This document shows positions 42,999-51,434 of a DNA stretch of 64,000 bases, piece by piece. The DNA comes from Pseudomonas fluorescens (GTDB lineage Bacteria > Pseudomonadota > Gammaproteobacteria > Pseudomonadales > Pseudomonadaceae): contig NZ_CABVGX010000016.1 of assembly GCF_902497625.1 (NCBI RefSeq), forward strand, positions 1 through 64,000. The letters are read 5' to 3'. Each line of letters opens with the position of its first letter. Position 1 is the stretch's first letter. A program made the translations under genes and the position numbers. The notes beneath the pieces are model-generated. The model saw only the letters and a program-made list of their open reading frames with translations. It had not been told where the DNA came from and made no database searches.

Positions 42999-45900
42999 TC
43001 AGTCTGTGGTCGCCAGTGCCGGCATCGGTGCTGGCGCGGGTTTAGGCCGATGGAATAGCCGCTCAAGCCACAAGTATATGACCGGCGTGGTGAATAGCGT
43101 CAGCGCCTGACTTACCAGCAGCCCGCCCACGACAGCGATTCCCAATGGCTGGCGCAATTCGGCGCCGGTGCCGTAGCCGAGCATCAGCGGCAGGGCGCCA
43201 AGCAGGGCGGCGAGGGTGGTCATGATGATCGGTCGGAACCGCGTGATGCACGCCTCGTAAATAGCCTCCTCGGGCGGCAAACCACGATTGCGCTGGGCGT
43301 CCAGCGCGAAGTCGATCATCAGGATGCCGTTTTTCTTGACGATCCCGATCAGCAGCACCAACCCGATCAGCGCCATGATCGAAAAATCCTGGCCGCAGAT
43401 CCACAGCATGATCACCGCCCCCAGTCCCGCCGAGGGCAGGGTCGAGATGATCGTCAGCGGGTGCACGAAACTTTCGTAGAGCACGCCGAGAATGATGTAC
43501 ACCGCCACCAGCGCCGCGAGAATCAGCCACGGCTGGCTGGCCAGTGAGCTTTGAAAGGCTTGCGCCGCGCCCTGGAAATTGCCGCTCATGGCCGCTGGCA
43601 TGCCGATCTCGGCCTTGGCCTGATCGAGCATGATCACCGCGTCGCCGAGCGCCACGCCGGACGCGAGGTTGAAGGACAGGTTGGCGGCCGGGAACATCCC
43701 GTCGTGGGCGATGGACAAAGGCCCAACCGTTGGCGCATCGAAGCGCGCCATTGCCGACAGCGGCACCATTTCCCCGCTCAACGGCGAGCGCAGGTAGAAA
43801 TAGTTGAGGCTTTCGGCCTTGCCGCGTTGCTTGGTGTCCAGCTCCAGAATCACGTTGTACTGGTTGGTCTGGGTCTGGAATTCATTGATCTGGCGCTGAC
43901 CGAAAGCATCGTACAGCGCCTCATCGACATCGCTGGCGGTCAAGCCAAAACGTGCCGCTGCGCTGCGGTCGATGCTGATGTGCGTGATACTGCCGCCCAG
44001 CTGCAGGTCGTTGGAAATGTCGCGGAACGCCGGGTTGCTGCGCAGTTTTTCCGTGAGGCGTTGGGTCCAGGTGCTGAGGGTCGCGCCGTCGTTACTCTTG
44101 AGTACGTATTGATATTGTGCGCGGCTCGGCCCGGAGCTGAGGTTGATGTCCTGACCTGCGCGCAGGTACAGGACGATGCCCGGGACTTTCATCAGTTGTG
44201 GACGAATCCGGTCTATGAATTGACTGGCGGAGACATCGCGGTCGCCACGTTTTTTCAAAGAAATCCAGAAACGGCCATTGGCAATAGTCTGGTTGCTGCC
44301 GGAGACACCCACCGAATGGGAAAACACATCGACGGCGGGGTCTGCCGCGACAATTTCTGCCATCGCCAGGTGTTTTTTTACCATGTCGCCGTAGGAAATA
44401 TCGGCAGCTGCTTCCGTGGTGCCGAGGACAAAACCTGTGTCCTGCACCGGGAAGAAACCCTTGGGGATGAAGATGTAACCGGTCACCGCCAGCGCCAGCG
44501 ACAGGCCGAACACGCCAATCATCAGTTTTTGATGGGCGAGGGCACGCCGCAAGCCCCGTTCGTACCAGTTGAGCAAGCGATCGCCGAAACCGGGTTTGTC
44601 GTGAGCATGGTGCGCTGGCGCTTTCATGAACAGGGCCGCGAGGGTGGGCGCGAGAGTCAGCGACACCACCACTGAGATCATGATGGTCGAAGTCGCCGTC
44701 AAGGCGAATTCCTTGAACAGGCGCCCGACCACGCCGCCCATGAACAGCAGTGGAATAAACGCCGCCACCAGTGAGAAGCTGATCGAGACAACGGTGAAGC
44801 CGATTTCGCTGGAGCCCTTGATGGCGGCCTCGCGCATGTCGTCGCCGGCCTCCAGATGCCGGTGGATGTTTTCCACCACCACGATCGCATCGTCGACCAC
44901 AAAGCCCACGGCCACCACGATCGCTACCAGGGTCAGGTTGTTCAGACTGAAACCCATGATGTACATCAGGGCGAAACTGGCGATCAGCGACACGCCGAGC
45001 ACGGCCGTCACGATCAACGTTGCTGACAACTGGCGCAAGAACAGGGCCATCACCGCCACCACCAGCAGGATCGCGATCAGCAGGGTTATTTCCACCTCGT
45101 GCAGCGAAGCGCGGATGGTTTGGGTGCGGTCGACCAGGGTGCTGGCCTGTACCGACGCCGGCAGCATGGCTTCCAGCGTCGGCAATGCGGCCTGCACTCG
45201 GTCGACGGTTTCGACAATGTTGGCGCCTGGCTGACGGAAGATCACCAGGTTGACGCCGGGTCGGTCGCCAGCCCACGCCTGCACGTAGGCATCTTCTGCA
45301 CCGTTGACGACTTTGGCGACATCGCGCAGGTGAACCGGGGCGCCGTCCTTGTAGGAAACGATGAGTTCGCTGTATTCCTCAGGGTGGAACAATTGGTCAT
45401 TGGTGGAGAGGGTGGAAATGCTCGACTCGCCGTACAGCGCACCTTTGGCCAGGTTGAGGCTGGTCTTCTGCAGCGCCAGGCGAATGTCCGCCAGGGTCAA
45501 ACCAATGGCAGCCAGTTTGTCTGCCGAAGCCTGAACACGGATGGCCGGACGTTGCTGACCGGTGATGTTGACCTGGCCTACGCCGTCGATCTGACTGATT
45601 TGGCGCGACAGTAGCGTTTCCACCAGATCGCTGAGTTCGGGGCCGGGCATCAGGGTTGAGTTGATGCTGAGGATCAGCACCGGGCTGTCGGCCGGATTGA
45701 CCTTGCGCCAGGTCGGCAGGTTCGGCATGTCCTTGGGCAGCTTGCCGGCGGCGGTGTTGATCGCGGCCTGGACTTCCTGCGCAGCGGTGTCGATGCTTTT
45801 GTCGAGGGTGAATTGCAGCGTCAGATTGGTCGAGCCCAAGGCGCTGCTTGAGGTCATTTGCGTCACACCGGGGATGGCGCTGAATTGCACTTCCAGCGGC

Positions 45901-46106
45901 GTGGCCACCGACGACGCCATGGTTTCCGGGCTTGCGCCGGGCAATTGCGCGGCGACCTGGATGGTCGGGAACTCCGCCTCCGGCAGCGGCGCGATCGGCA
46001 ACTTAGGGAACGCGATAACCCCCAGCAACACCAGGGCAAACGTCAGCAGGATCGTCGCCACCGGATGATCGATGCACCACGCCGATATCGATCGGTGGCC
46101 TTTCAT
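42999..46106 (-). CDS. RND efflux permease, MdtC-like (HAE1)
   Basis: A 1035-residue inner-membrane proton/drug antiporter with the 12-helix RND layout: helix 1, a large periplasmic loop, helices 2-7, a second loop and helices 8-12. Proton-relay Asp405-Asp406 lie in GFVVDDAIVVVENIHRH. The PGASPETMASSVATPLE and SSSALGSTNLTLQF strings resemble MdtB/MdtC of E. coli, the bile-salt and novobiocin pumps, rather than metal (CusA) pumps. ATGA overlap with the upstream membrane-fusion gene. Only one RND subunit is encoded, unlike mdtBC. No outer-membrane channel gene is present. Substrate inferred only at the level of organic compounds. Confidence 0.92.
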   Translation of the reverse strand: MKGHRSISAWCIDHPVATILLTFALVLLGVIAFPKLPIAPLPEAEFPTIQVAAQLPGASPETMASSVATPLEVQFSAIPGVTQMTSSSALGSTNLTLQFTLDKSIDTAAQEVQAAINTAAGKLPKDMPNLPTWRKVNPADSPVLILSINSTLMPGPELSDLVETLLSRQISQIDGVGQVNITGQQRPAIRVQASADKLAAIGLTLADIRLALQKTSLNLAKGALYGESSISTLSTNDQLFHPEEYSELIVSYKDGAPVHLRDVAKVVNGAEDAYVQAWAGDRPGVNLVIFRQPGANIVETVDRVQAALPTLEAMLPASVQASTLVDRTQTIRASLHEVEITLLIAILLVVAVMALFLRQLSATLIVTAVLGVSLIASFALMYIMGFSLNNLTLVAIVVAVGFVVDDAIVVVENIHRHLEAGDDMREAAIKGSSEIGFTVVSISFSLVAAFIPLLFMGGVVGRLFKEFALTATSTIMISVVVSLTLAPTLAALFMKAPAHHAHDKPGFGDRLLNWYERGLRRALAHQKLMIGVFGLSLALAVTGYIFIPKGFFPVQDTGFVLGTTEAAADISYGDMVKKHLAMAEIVAADPAVDVFSHSVGVSGSNQTIANGRFWISLKKRGDRDVSASQFIDRIRPQLMKVPGIVLYLRAGQDINLSSGPSRAQYQYVLKSNDGATLSTWTQRLTEKLRSNPAFRDISNDLQLGGSITHISIDRSAAARFGLTASDVDEALYDAFGQRQINEFQTQTNQYNVILELDTKQRGKAESLNYFYLRSPLSGEMVPLSAMARFDAPTVGPLSIAHDGMFPAANLSFNLASGVALGDAVIMLDQAKAEIGMPAAMSGNFQGAAQAFQSSLASQPWLILAALVAVYIILGVLYESFVHPLTIISTLPSAGLGAVIMLWICGQDFSIMALIGLVLLIGIVKKNGILMIDFALDAQRNRGLPPEEAIYEACITRFRPIIMTTLAALLGALPLMLGYGTGAELRQPLGIAVVGGLLVSQALTLFTTPVIYLWLERLFHRPKPAPAPMPALATTD

Positions 46107-47263
46107 GGCTTGGGCTCCGCCTGCACCACTTGCGGCGGCTCGGTGAGAATCTGCACCGTCGACCCGGGTTTGAGCCGCGACTGACCGTCACTGACCAGCA
46201 CATCGCCGGGTTTGACGCCTTTGACGATGTTCTGTTCGGCGCCCTGATACACCATCTGCACGTTGACTATCTCGACTTTGTCGCCGTTGATCCGGTAGAC
46301 GAAATGCTGATCGAGGCCACGCTGTACGACGGTGGGAGGCACCACCAGGGCAGCCTTCTCCAGCGCTGTCTGAATCTGTACCGTCACCAGCAAGCCAGGC
46401 CAGAGCGTTTGCCCGGCATTATCGAATTCGGCCTTGGCGCGAATGGTCCCGGTGTTGGCGTTGATCTGGTTGTCGATCAGCGTCAAATGGCCTTCGCCGA
46501 GCAGATTGCCAGTCTCGCCATCGGTGTCGGCACCGATATAAGCCTTCACGCGGGCCCGCTGCGGGTCGCCGATCAGACCTTGCAAGGTCGGCAGCATTTG
46601 CTGTGGCAGGGAGAACTCCACGGCTATGGGATCAATCTGGGTCACGGTGAACAAACCCTGGGTATCGGTCATGCGCAGAAAATTGCCTTCGTCCACCGTA
46701 CGAATTCCGACTCGTCCGGTCACCGGAGAGCGAATCTGCGTGTAGGAAAGCTGTACCTGAGCGGCGTCGATTGCAGCCTGATTGCCTTGGGCTGTGGCCT
46801 TGAGTTGACTGACCAAGGCTTGTTGCTGGTCAAACGTCTGCTTGGACACACCGTCATCAACGCTCAACAATTTGTAACGCTTGAGGTTGACCATCGCCAC
46901 TTGCAGCTGCGCCTGGCTTTCGCCCAATTGCGCGCGGGTCTGATCGAGACTGGCGCGAATTGAACGGTCATCAATGGTCGCTAGAAGATCCCCCTTTTTC
47001 ACCAACTGACCCTCATTGACCAGGATTTTGGTGAGGATCCCGTCGATCTGCGGCCGTACCACCACGCTGTGCAGAGACAGCACAGAGCCGATCCCGGTGA
47101 CATAACGAGGCACGTCTTTTTCGGCAACGCTGACCACTCGCACAGGGATCGCGGTCGGGGTCGTCGGTTTGGCGGTGGCAGGTTTGCCCAGGTACCAGAC
47201 GCCCCACGCAGCCAGCACTATCAGCAGGCCGGCAATCAGGGCGGTTTGTTTTTGTATGCGCAT
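46103..47263 (-). CDS. RND efflux membrane-fusion protein, MdtA-like
   Basis: A 386-residue periplasmic adaptor. An N-terminal anchor helix (ALIAGLLIVLAAWGVWYLG) is followed by lipoyl halves (VRPQIDGILTKILVNEGQLV and IRSPVTGRVGIRTVDEGNFL), an alpha-hairpin coiled coil (RASLDQTRAQLGESQAQL) and beta-barrel and membrane-proximal domains (LWPGLLVTVQIQT). I use the ATG at 47263 (MRIQKQTALIAG); a TTG three codons upstream is possible. No clear ribosome site is seen. It is the first gene of the MFP-RND-regulator-kinase operon; TATAAAT just upstream on the minus strand may be the -10. Confidence 0.9.
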   Translation of the reverse strand: MRIQKQTALIAGLLIVLAAWGVWYLGKPATAKPTTPTAIPVRVVSVAEKDVPRYVTGIGSVLSLHSVVVRPQIDGILTKILVNEGQLVKKGDLLATIDDRSIRASLDQTRAQLGESQAQLQVAMVNLKRYKLLSVDDGVSKQTFDQQQALVSQLKATAQGNQAAIDAAQVQLSYTQIRSPVTGRVGIRTVDEGNFLRMTDTQGLFTVTQIDPIAVEFSLPQQMLPTLQGLIGDPQRARVKAYIGADTDGETGNLLGEGHLTLIDNQINANTGTIRAKAEFDNAGQTLWPGLLVTVQIQTALEKAALVVPPTVVQRGLDQHFVYRINGDKVEIVNVQMVYQGAEQNIVKGVKPGDVLVSDGQSRLKPGSTVQILTEPPQVVQAEPKP

Positions 47264-47518
47264 GCGAGTCAAGGCCGGGCAGGAAATCGGAAGTCAGGTT
47301 ATTTATACCTCCCTTATAAGCCTGTTACACCGTCAGGAAAGTGACTGCTGGCTGACGGCGCTGTCAGTTTGGCCGTTGTTCTGTCCCAGGAACTCTGCCT
47401 ATATCCCGGTGGCTGACGATAACGTGCCTGAGTCTTAGGGCGGACTATGCTCATTAAAGATTTCTTTGTGGTGGCAGATACGCAAGAGACAATCCTGCAA
47501 TGCCAAGGAATGATCGAT

Positions 47519-47845
47519 ATGAAGCTGAGTGTGGTTGCTTTGGGTGCCCTGTTACTTATGCCGCTCGTTCTGGCCGCTGGACCCAGGATTGAGTCGGGGA
47601 CCATCAGCTTTGCAGGAAGTATCGTCGAAGCTGGCTGTGCGGTGGAAAGGGCGGGGTCGATGCGATCTCCTGAATTTCGACGCTTGCTGGTCGTGCCGGG
47701 TGTGGAAGTGGATGTGAGCACCTATCAAAATGCCTGCAGTCACGGGGCGATGCCGCTGTCGACCACATTCGAACCATTCTACGCCCGGGCCATCGAGAGT
47801 AGTCCGGGCTCAGGCATCGGCATCGTTACGGTCACTTACCGATAG
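47519..47845 (+). CDS. Small secreted pilin-like protein
   Basis: A 108-residue protein with a signal peptide (MKLSVVALGALLLMPLVLAA) and a short mature part beginning GPRIESGTISFAGSIVEAGC. The GTISFxGSIVEAxC pattern is the start of type 1 (chaperone-usher) fimbrial subunits, and a second Cys (YQNACSHG) would close the usual disulphide. The C-terminal VTVTYR resembles the final beta strand. It is shorter than a standard pilin (about 150 residues) and has no chaperone or usher gene nearby. AAGGAA lies about 10 bases before the ATG; an earlier ATG at 47447 would bury the signal peptide. Function unknown. Confidence 0.72.
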   Translation: MKLSVVALGALLLMPLVLAAGPRIESGTISFAGSIVEAGCAVERAGSMRSPEFRRLLVVPGVEVDVSTYQNACSHGAMPLSTTFEPFYARAIESSPGSGIGIVTVTYR

Positions 47846-47983
47846 GCCTTGGCCGGTTTTTTCGGCTGAAAATTCTTTGATCGCCGACCGAAGGTGCGCG
47901 TGCGTGCGTCAGCCCGGCAGGTATACTGCCGCCTTTCGCGGTTCGGTGATCGGGCCCGACTTCATGCATCACCCGGAGCTTTC

Positions 47984-48241
47984 ATGACTTCCCCGATACA
48001 ACCGCCGGTTGCCGACGCTTTGAGCGACGCCCCGGCAGACTTGCCAGACAGCGTCGATGACAACGTAGACGGCGAAAGCCAGGCGGCGATCCCGGCGTTC
48101 AAGTTTCCGTTCAAGCCAGGCGAATTGCCTGTTACAAAAAATGCGAGTCAGCCGTGGTACAAAAATGGCGCCAGGAACGGCCATACCAAAACCCCGGGCG
48201 CCGCGCCGCCGGGTACGCGACGTTCGATGGGCAAGCGCTGA
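47984..48241 (+). CDS. Small hydrophilic conserved protein, unknown function
   Basis: An 85-residue protein, Pro/Ala/Asp-rich in its first half (MTSPIQPPVADALSDAPADL) and basic at the end (KTPGAAPPGTRRSMGKR). A central FKFPFKPGELPVTKNASQPW segment looks conserved-like. There are no membrane or signal segments, and it is probably largely disordered. GGAG lies 8 bases before the ATG; the open frame 30 codons upstream has no ribosome site. I do not recognise a family. Confidence 0.6.
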   Translation: MTSPIQPPVADALSDAPADLPDSVDDNVDGESQAAIPAFKFPFKPGELPVTKNASQPWYKNGARNGHTKTPGAAPPGTRRSMGKR

Positions 48242-48272
48242 GTTTCGACATTTTCAGTGTGTGCCGCTTGCA

Positions 48273-48297
48273 TCGCGAGCAAGCCCGGCTCTCACAG
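48273..48297. repeat. Degenerate REP element
   Basis: TCGCGAGCAAGCCCGGCTCTCACAG resembles the REP unit with several changes. It lies between two convergent genes. Confidence 0.6.
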
Positions 48298-48387
48298 TTG
48301 ATCGCATGGCCTCTCTGAGAATGCGCCCAGCTGTGGCTGGTTTTGCTCAAGCCAGGGCTTCATGGGCGCCATCCCCGATAAATCAGT

Positions 48388-49137
48388 TCAAGCCGCCCGC
48401 AGCGAAATGAACGTGTAGTCCAGCGGTGATCCGGTCGTCACTCGTGCACCTGCCGCTAGCAACTGCCCGGCGATATCGTCCCCCGACACATGAAACAGCC
48501 ATTCGCTGCCGGTGCTCTCCAGCGGTTGTTGTGCACTCTGCTCAATAGCCGTGGCAAACGCAGTCATGTCCGGCAAGTACGCTGTAAATCCATCGCCTTT
48601 CAGAGCCGTCGTGCGAATGCCCAGTAACGCGCAGATCGCATCTTTGGTGCCGATGTCATCGCGATCCGCCTGACGGGAGCGCTGGATAAGCCCTGCGAGT
48701 TCCTGATCGACCAGCTCGCCACCGACGATCAGTGCCGGTCCCTTTTCCCACGATTCGGGCGGACACTCCTTCACGGCGGTGTTCAAGGGAATGTGCGGAT
48801 TGATTTCCATAGGATAGATCCGGCACACCAATGGCCGGCGTTCGTAAATCCGGCAAAGGTTTTCTTCGTCAAGATTCCGGCAGCGACCGGCGTTGAAGGC
48901 GGCAAAGGTGATGGCAACATGAGCGTTCGATGCGCCGCTGGACACCCGCACTGACCGGCGTCCGGCGTGATCGCGCTGCAGCAACGGCAGGCCAAGCCCG
49001 TTGTCGAGGAAAGCCTCGACCAGCACGATCACCTGACCGCCGTCAGCCGCCCACATCCGCGCTTCACCCAGGGTCAGGGGCACGTGATGGTCATTGCAGC
49101 ACTTGCCACAGCCCACGCATGAAAAGGTCGTATTCAT
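48388..49137 (-). CDS. YkgJ-family cysteine-cluster protein
   Basis: A 249-residue protein with the CxxCGxCC cluster (SCVGCGKCCNDHH), then CRNLDEENLCRIYERRPLVC and KECPPES, the eight-cysteine pattern of the YkgJ/Fli B-type zinc- or iron-chelating family. Family members are usually 100-150 residues; this one has an extra C-terminal part of about 110 residues without cysteines. No signal peptide. The ATG at 49137 has no good ribosome site. Role unknown; metal binding is inferred from the cysteines. Confidence 0.82.
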   Translation of the reverse strand: MNTTFSCVGCGKCCNDHHVPLTLGEARMWAADGGQVIVLVEAFLDNGLGLPLLQRDHAGRRSVRVSSGASNAHVAITFAAFNAGRCRNLDEENLCRIYERRPLVCRIYPMEINPHIPLNTAVKECPPESWEKGPALIVGGELVDQELAGLIQRSRQADRDDIGTKDAICALLGIRTTALKGDGFTAYLPDMTAFATAIEQSAQQPLESTGSEWLFHVSGDDIAGQLLAAGARVTTGSPLDYTFISLRAA

Positions 49138-49220
49138 TGAGCGTTCAGTCGACTCTCAGCGTCTGAAACGGCGACAGAATGTCACCGCCAAGGACTGCCT
49201 CGAAGCAAGTTGCGCGCCAC

Positions 49221-49547
49221 TCAGCGAGTTTTGCCCGGCGTGCGGATTGAATCCCACTCATTGACGTAAGCGGTTTTGCTTTTCTTGTTGTAGAGGCACA
49301 GTTCGGTACCTTGCTGGCCTTTCATATGTTTTTGCGGGTATTGGCCTTGCAGCAGAACAGCGACGTAGCCGACCCGATCATCGAACTGTGCCGCGGTGCC
49401 CACAGGTTTCACGTCTTTCAGGCCACTGGCCTTGGTGCAGCTGGCGAGCACGGCTTTGTCGAAGGCTGCCCAGGCGTCGGGGCTGGAGGCATGGGCCTGG
49501 GTGGCGAGAGCAGTGAGGCAGAGGAAGGTCAGGGTGGTGGCTTTCAC
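49221..49547 (-). CDS. Small periplasmic protein, unknown function
   Basis: A 108-residue protein with a signal peptide (MKATTLTFLCLTALATQAHA, cleavage after AHA). The mature part has two cysteines (VLASCTKASG and TELCLYNKKS), which could form a disulphide. It starts at GTG with a weak ribosome site. I do not recognise a domain. Conserved-looking composition and a clean signal peptide support it as a real gene. Confidence 0.65.
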   Translation of the reverse strand: MKATTLTFLCLTALATQAHASSPDAWAAFDKAVLASCTKASGLKDVKPVGTAAQFDDRVGYVAVLLQGQYPQKHMKGQQGTELCLYNKKSKTAYVNEWDSIRTPGKTR

Positions 49548-49626
49548 GGTTCAAGCATCCTTGGGTATTGGGTTGGCCAAAGGTTGGAGTATGCCTGAGG
49601 GTTTTAGTTTGAATGTGTCGGCCTCT

Positions 49627-49701
49627 TCGCGAGCAGGCTTTGCTCCCACACAATTTGCGTCGAATTAATGTCAGGCACAACGCAAAAGCCTGTGGGAGCG
49701 T
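49627..49701. repeat. Degenerate REP pair
   Basis: A REP-like unit (TCGCGAGCAGGCTTTGCTCC) from 49627 faces a partial inverse copy (TGTGGGAGCGTGGTTGG) near 49691. Confidence 0.65.
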
Positions 49702-49721
49702 GGTTGGCCGATGACGGTGTA

Positions 49722-50204
49722 TCAGGTTGGAATAACTTCCCGGCGGACCACATACATCCCGACATTTTCATACAAGTGCTGCGCCCGCAGGTTGTCTTCT
49801 TTCACCTTCAGATCGACAAAACCTTCCCGCCGTTGTTGGAAAACCCTGAAGGCGTGCAGCAACAATGCGCGGCCAAGGCCCAGACTTCGCGCGCGAGGAT
49901 GCACCACCAGATTCTTGATGTAGGCACTGGTCCAGCACTGACAAACGCCAACGATACCTTCAGCATCCAGGGCAATGAAACACAGGGAAGGATCGTATTC
50001 AGGATCGGTTTCAAACCTCTGCTGCCAGACGTCCAGTGACGGCACGCGACCACCGCCGTCCATATGTCCCAGTTCCATCAGGCCATGCACGGCCTCCGCG
50101 AGTTCCGGACGGTAGTCGCTGAGAACGATGGACGACGGCCACCGTGCCTCTGTGGCAACTTCAGCCAGATTGCGTCGCATCAGAAAACAGAAATCGTCGG
50201 CCAC
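49722..50204 (-). CDS. GNAT-family N-acetyltransferase
   Basis: A 160-residue acyl-CoA-dependent acetyltransferase. The acetyl-CoA loop is VHPRARSLGLGRALLLHAF (R-x-x-G-x-G/A type) after the strand AYIKNLVV, and motif B is LYENVGMYVVRREVI. Start at GTG 50204, only 3 bases after the cheV stop, so it is probably translated from the cheV message. The substrate is unknown. Confidence 0.85.
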   Translation of the reverse strand: MADDFCFLMRRNLAEVATEARWPSSIVLSDYRPELAEAVHGLMELGHMDGGGRVPSLDVWQQRFETDPEYDPSLCFIALDAEGIVGVCQCWTSAYIKNLVVHPRARSLGLGRALLLHAFRVFQQRREGFVDLKVKEDNLRAQHLYENVGMYVVRREVIPT

Positions 50205-50207
50205 CGC

Positions 50208-51110
50208 TTAGTGACCCTGTTCGGCGACGGCCTTCGCTGCTTCGATAAGGCACTTGGTCAGTTCCGGCGAAGAGAACTTGGTCAGCACTCCGTTGGCGCC
50301 GGCCAATCGAGCTTTCTCGCTGTTCATTGCGCTGTCCAGAGAGGTGTGCAAGAGCACGTACAGGTGCGCGAAGTCTGGGGTTTCGCGCAGGGTTCGGGTT
50401 AAAGCGTAGCCATCCATCTCGGACATTTCGATGTCCGAGACGATCAGGTTGATCTGTTGCGCCGTACCTTGCAGATCCAGCAGGCAGTCGATGGCCTCCC
50501 TTGCACTGCGGGCAGTGTGACATTGCAGGCCGAGATTACGCAGGGTGTGCACCGATTGCTGCAGCGCGACCTGACTATCGTCGACCACTAGAATGCGCGC
50601 ATTGCCCAGTACCTCGGCGTCTTCCATGCTCAGCTCGGTCGGGGCCATTTCGATTTGCGCCGGGGCGATGCCGTGGATGACTTTTTCAATATCCAGCACC
50701 TGCACCAGGGTGCCATCGACCGATGTCACGCCGGTAATGTACGAGCGCACGCCGCCGGAACCGAAGGGCGGCGGGCGGATGTCGGTGGTCAGGCAGTGAA
50801 CAATCTTGCTGACTGCCTGAACATGCAGGCCCTGTTTGGAGCGACTGACATCAGTGACGATCAGGCAGCCACCGTTGGGGTCTTCCAGGGGGCGCTCGCC
50901 GATGGCGCGACTGAGGTCGATCACCGACAGCGACATGCCGCGCAGGGTGGCGATGCCTTTGACGTGTGGATGCGACTCCGGCAGTTTGGTCAGCGGCGGG
51001 CAAGGAATGATTTCACTGACTTTAAGCAGGTTGATCGCCATCAGCTTGCCGCTGCGCAAGGTAAACAGCAGAAGCGAAAGTGAATCTGCGCGGGCTTTGG
51101 TGGAGGACAT
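50208..51110 (-). CDS. cheV: Chemotaxis protein CheV
   Basis: A 300-residue coupling protein: an N-terminal CheW domain (about 10-155; LLLFTLRSGKLMAINLLKVS, LRGMSLSVIDLSRAIG) and a C-terminal receiver (about 170-295; RILVVDDSQVAL, phospho-acceptor Asp226 in LIVSDIEMSEMDG). CheV links chemoreceptors to CheA and may act as a phosphate sink. AGAAGG lies six bases before the chosen ATG; the longer open frame upstream runs through intergenic repeats. Confidence 0.93.
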   Translation of the reverse strand: MSSTKARADSLSLLLFTLRSGKLMAINLLKVSEIIPCPPLTKLPESHPHVKGIATLRGMSLSVIDLSRAIGERPLEDPNGGCLIVTDVSRSKQGLHVQAVSKIVHCLTTDIRPPPFGSGGVRSYITGVTSVDGTLVQVLDIEKVIHGIAPAQIEMAPTELSMEDAEVLGNARILVVDDSQVALQQSVHTLRNLGLQCHTARSAREAIDCLLDLQGTAQQINLIVSDIEMSEMDGYALTRTLRETPDFAHLYVLLHTSLDSAMNSEKARLAGANGVLTKFSSPELTKCLIEAAKAVAEQGH

Positions 51111-51434
51111 AAAAACCTTCTGTGTAGAACGTGATGGGCATCCGTGAAGAGTGCCAACAACTATCGATGCCGGGTTATCGACTTGTTGAGGGCAGGCTTT
51201 AACAACATTCCATCGACACCAGGTGAGCGCAACCCTGTAGCAGCTGCCGAAGGCTGCGTTAGCCCACCGATCCTCTTGATAAGCGCAACCCTGTAGCAGC
51301 TGCCGAAGGCTGCGTTCGAGGACGAAGTCCTCGCCCGACCCTGCAACGAGCAATGTCCAAGGCACTGAGTTTAGCCATTGACGACTGCTCTGCGGCCGAA
51401 CGCAGCCTTTGGCAGCTGCTACAGGGAATCGGGT
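51111..51434. other. Intergenic region between cheV and norR
   Basis: 324 bases filled largely by three copies of a GTAGCAGCTGCC-type repeat (see repeat entry). The cheV promoter should lie in the first 60 bases. No gene is seen. Confidence 0.6.
51226..51425. repeat. Three-copy intergenic repeat (two direct, one inverted)
   Basis: A 35-base unit at 51226-51260 is repeated exactly at 51282-51316; a 27-base inverse copy with one mismatch lies at 51399-51425. The core is CTGTAGCAGCTGCCGAAGGC. A related inverted pair occurs after hmp at 54345-54472. Confidence 0.9.

Noticed and set aside
47447..47518. Longer start for the pilin-like protein
   Set aside because: It would place 24 polar residues before the signal peptide; the ATG at 47519 has AAGGAA upstream.
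51111..51365. N-terminal extension of CheV
   Set aside because: The extra residues translate the intergenic repeats; AGAAGG precedes the ATG at 51110.
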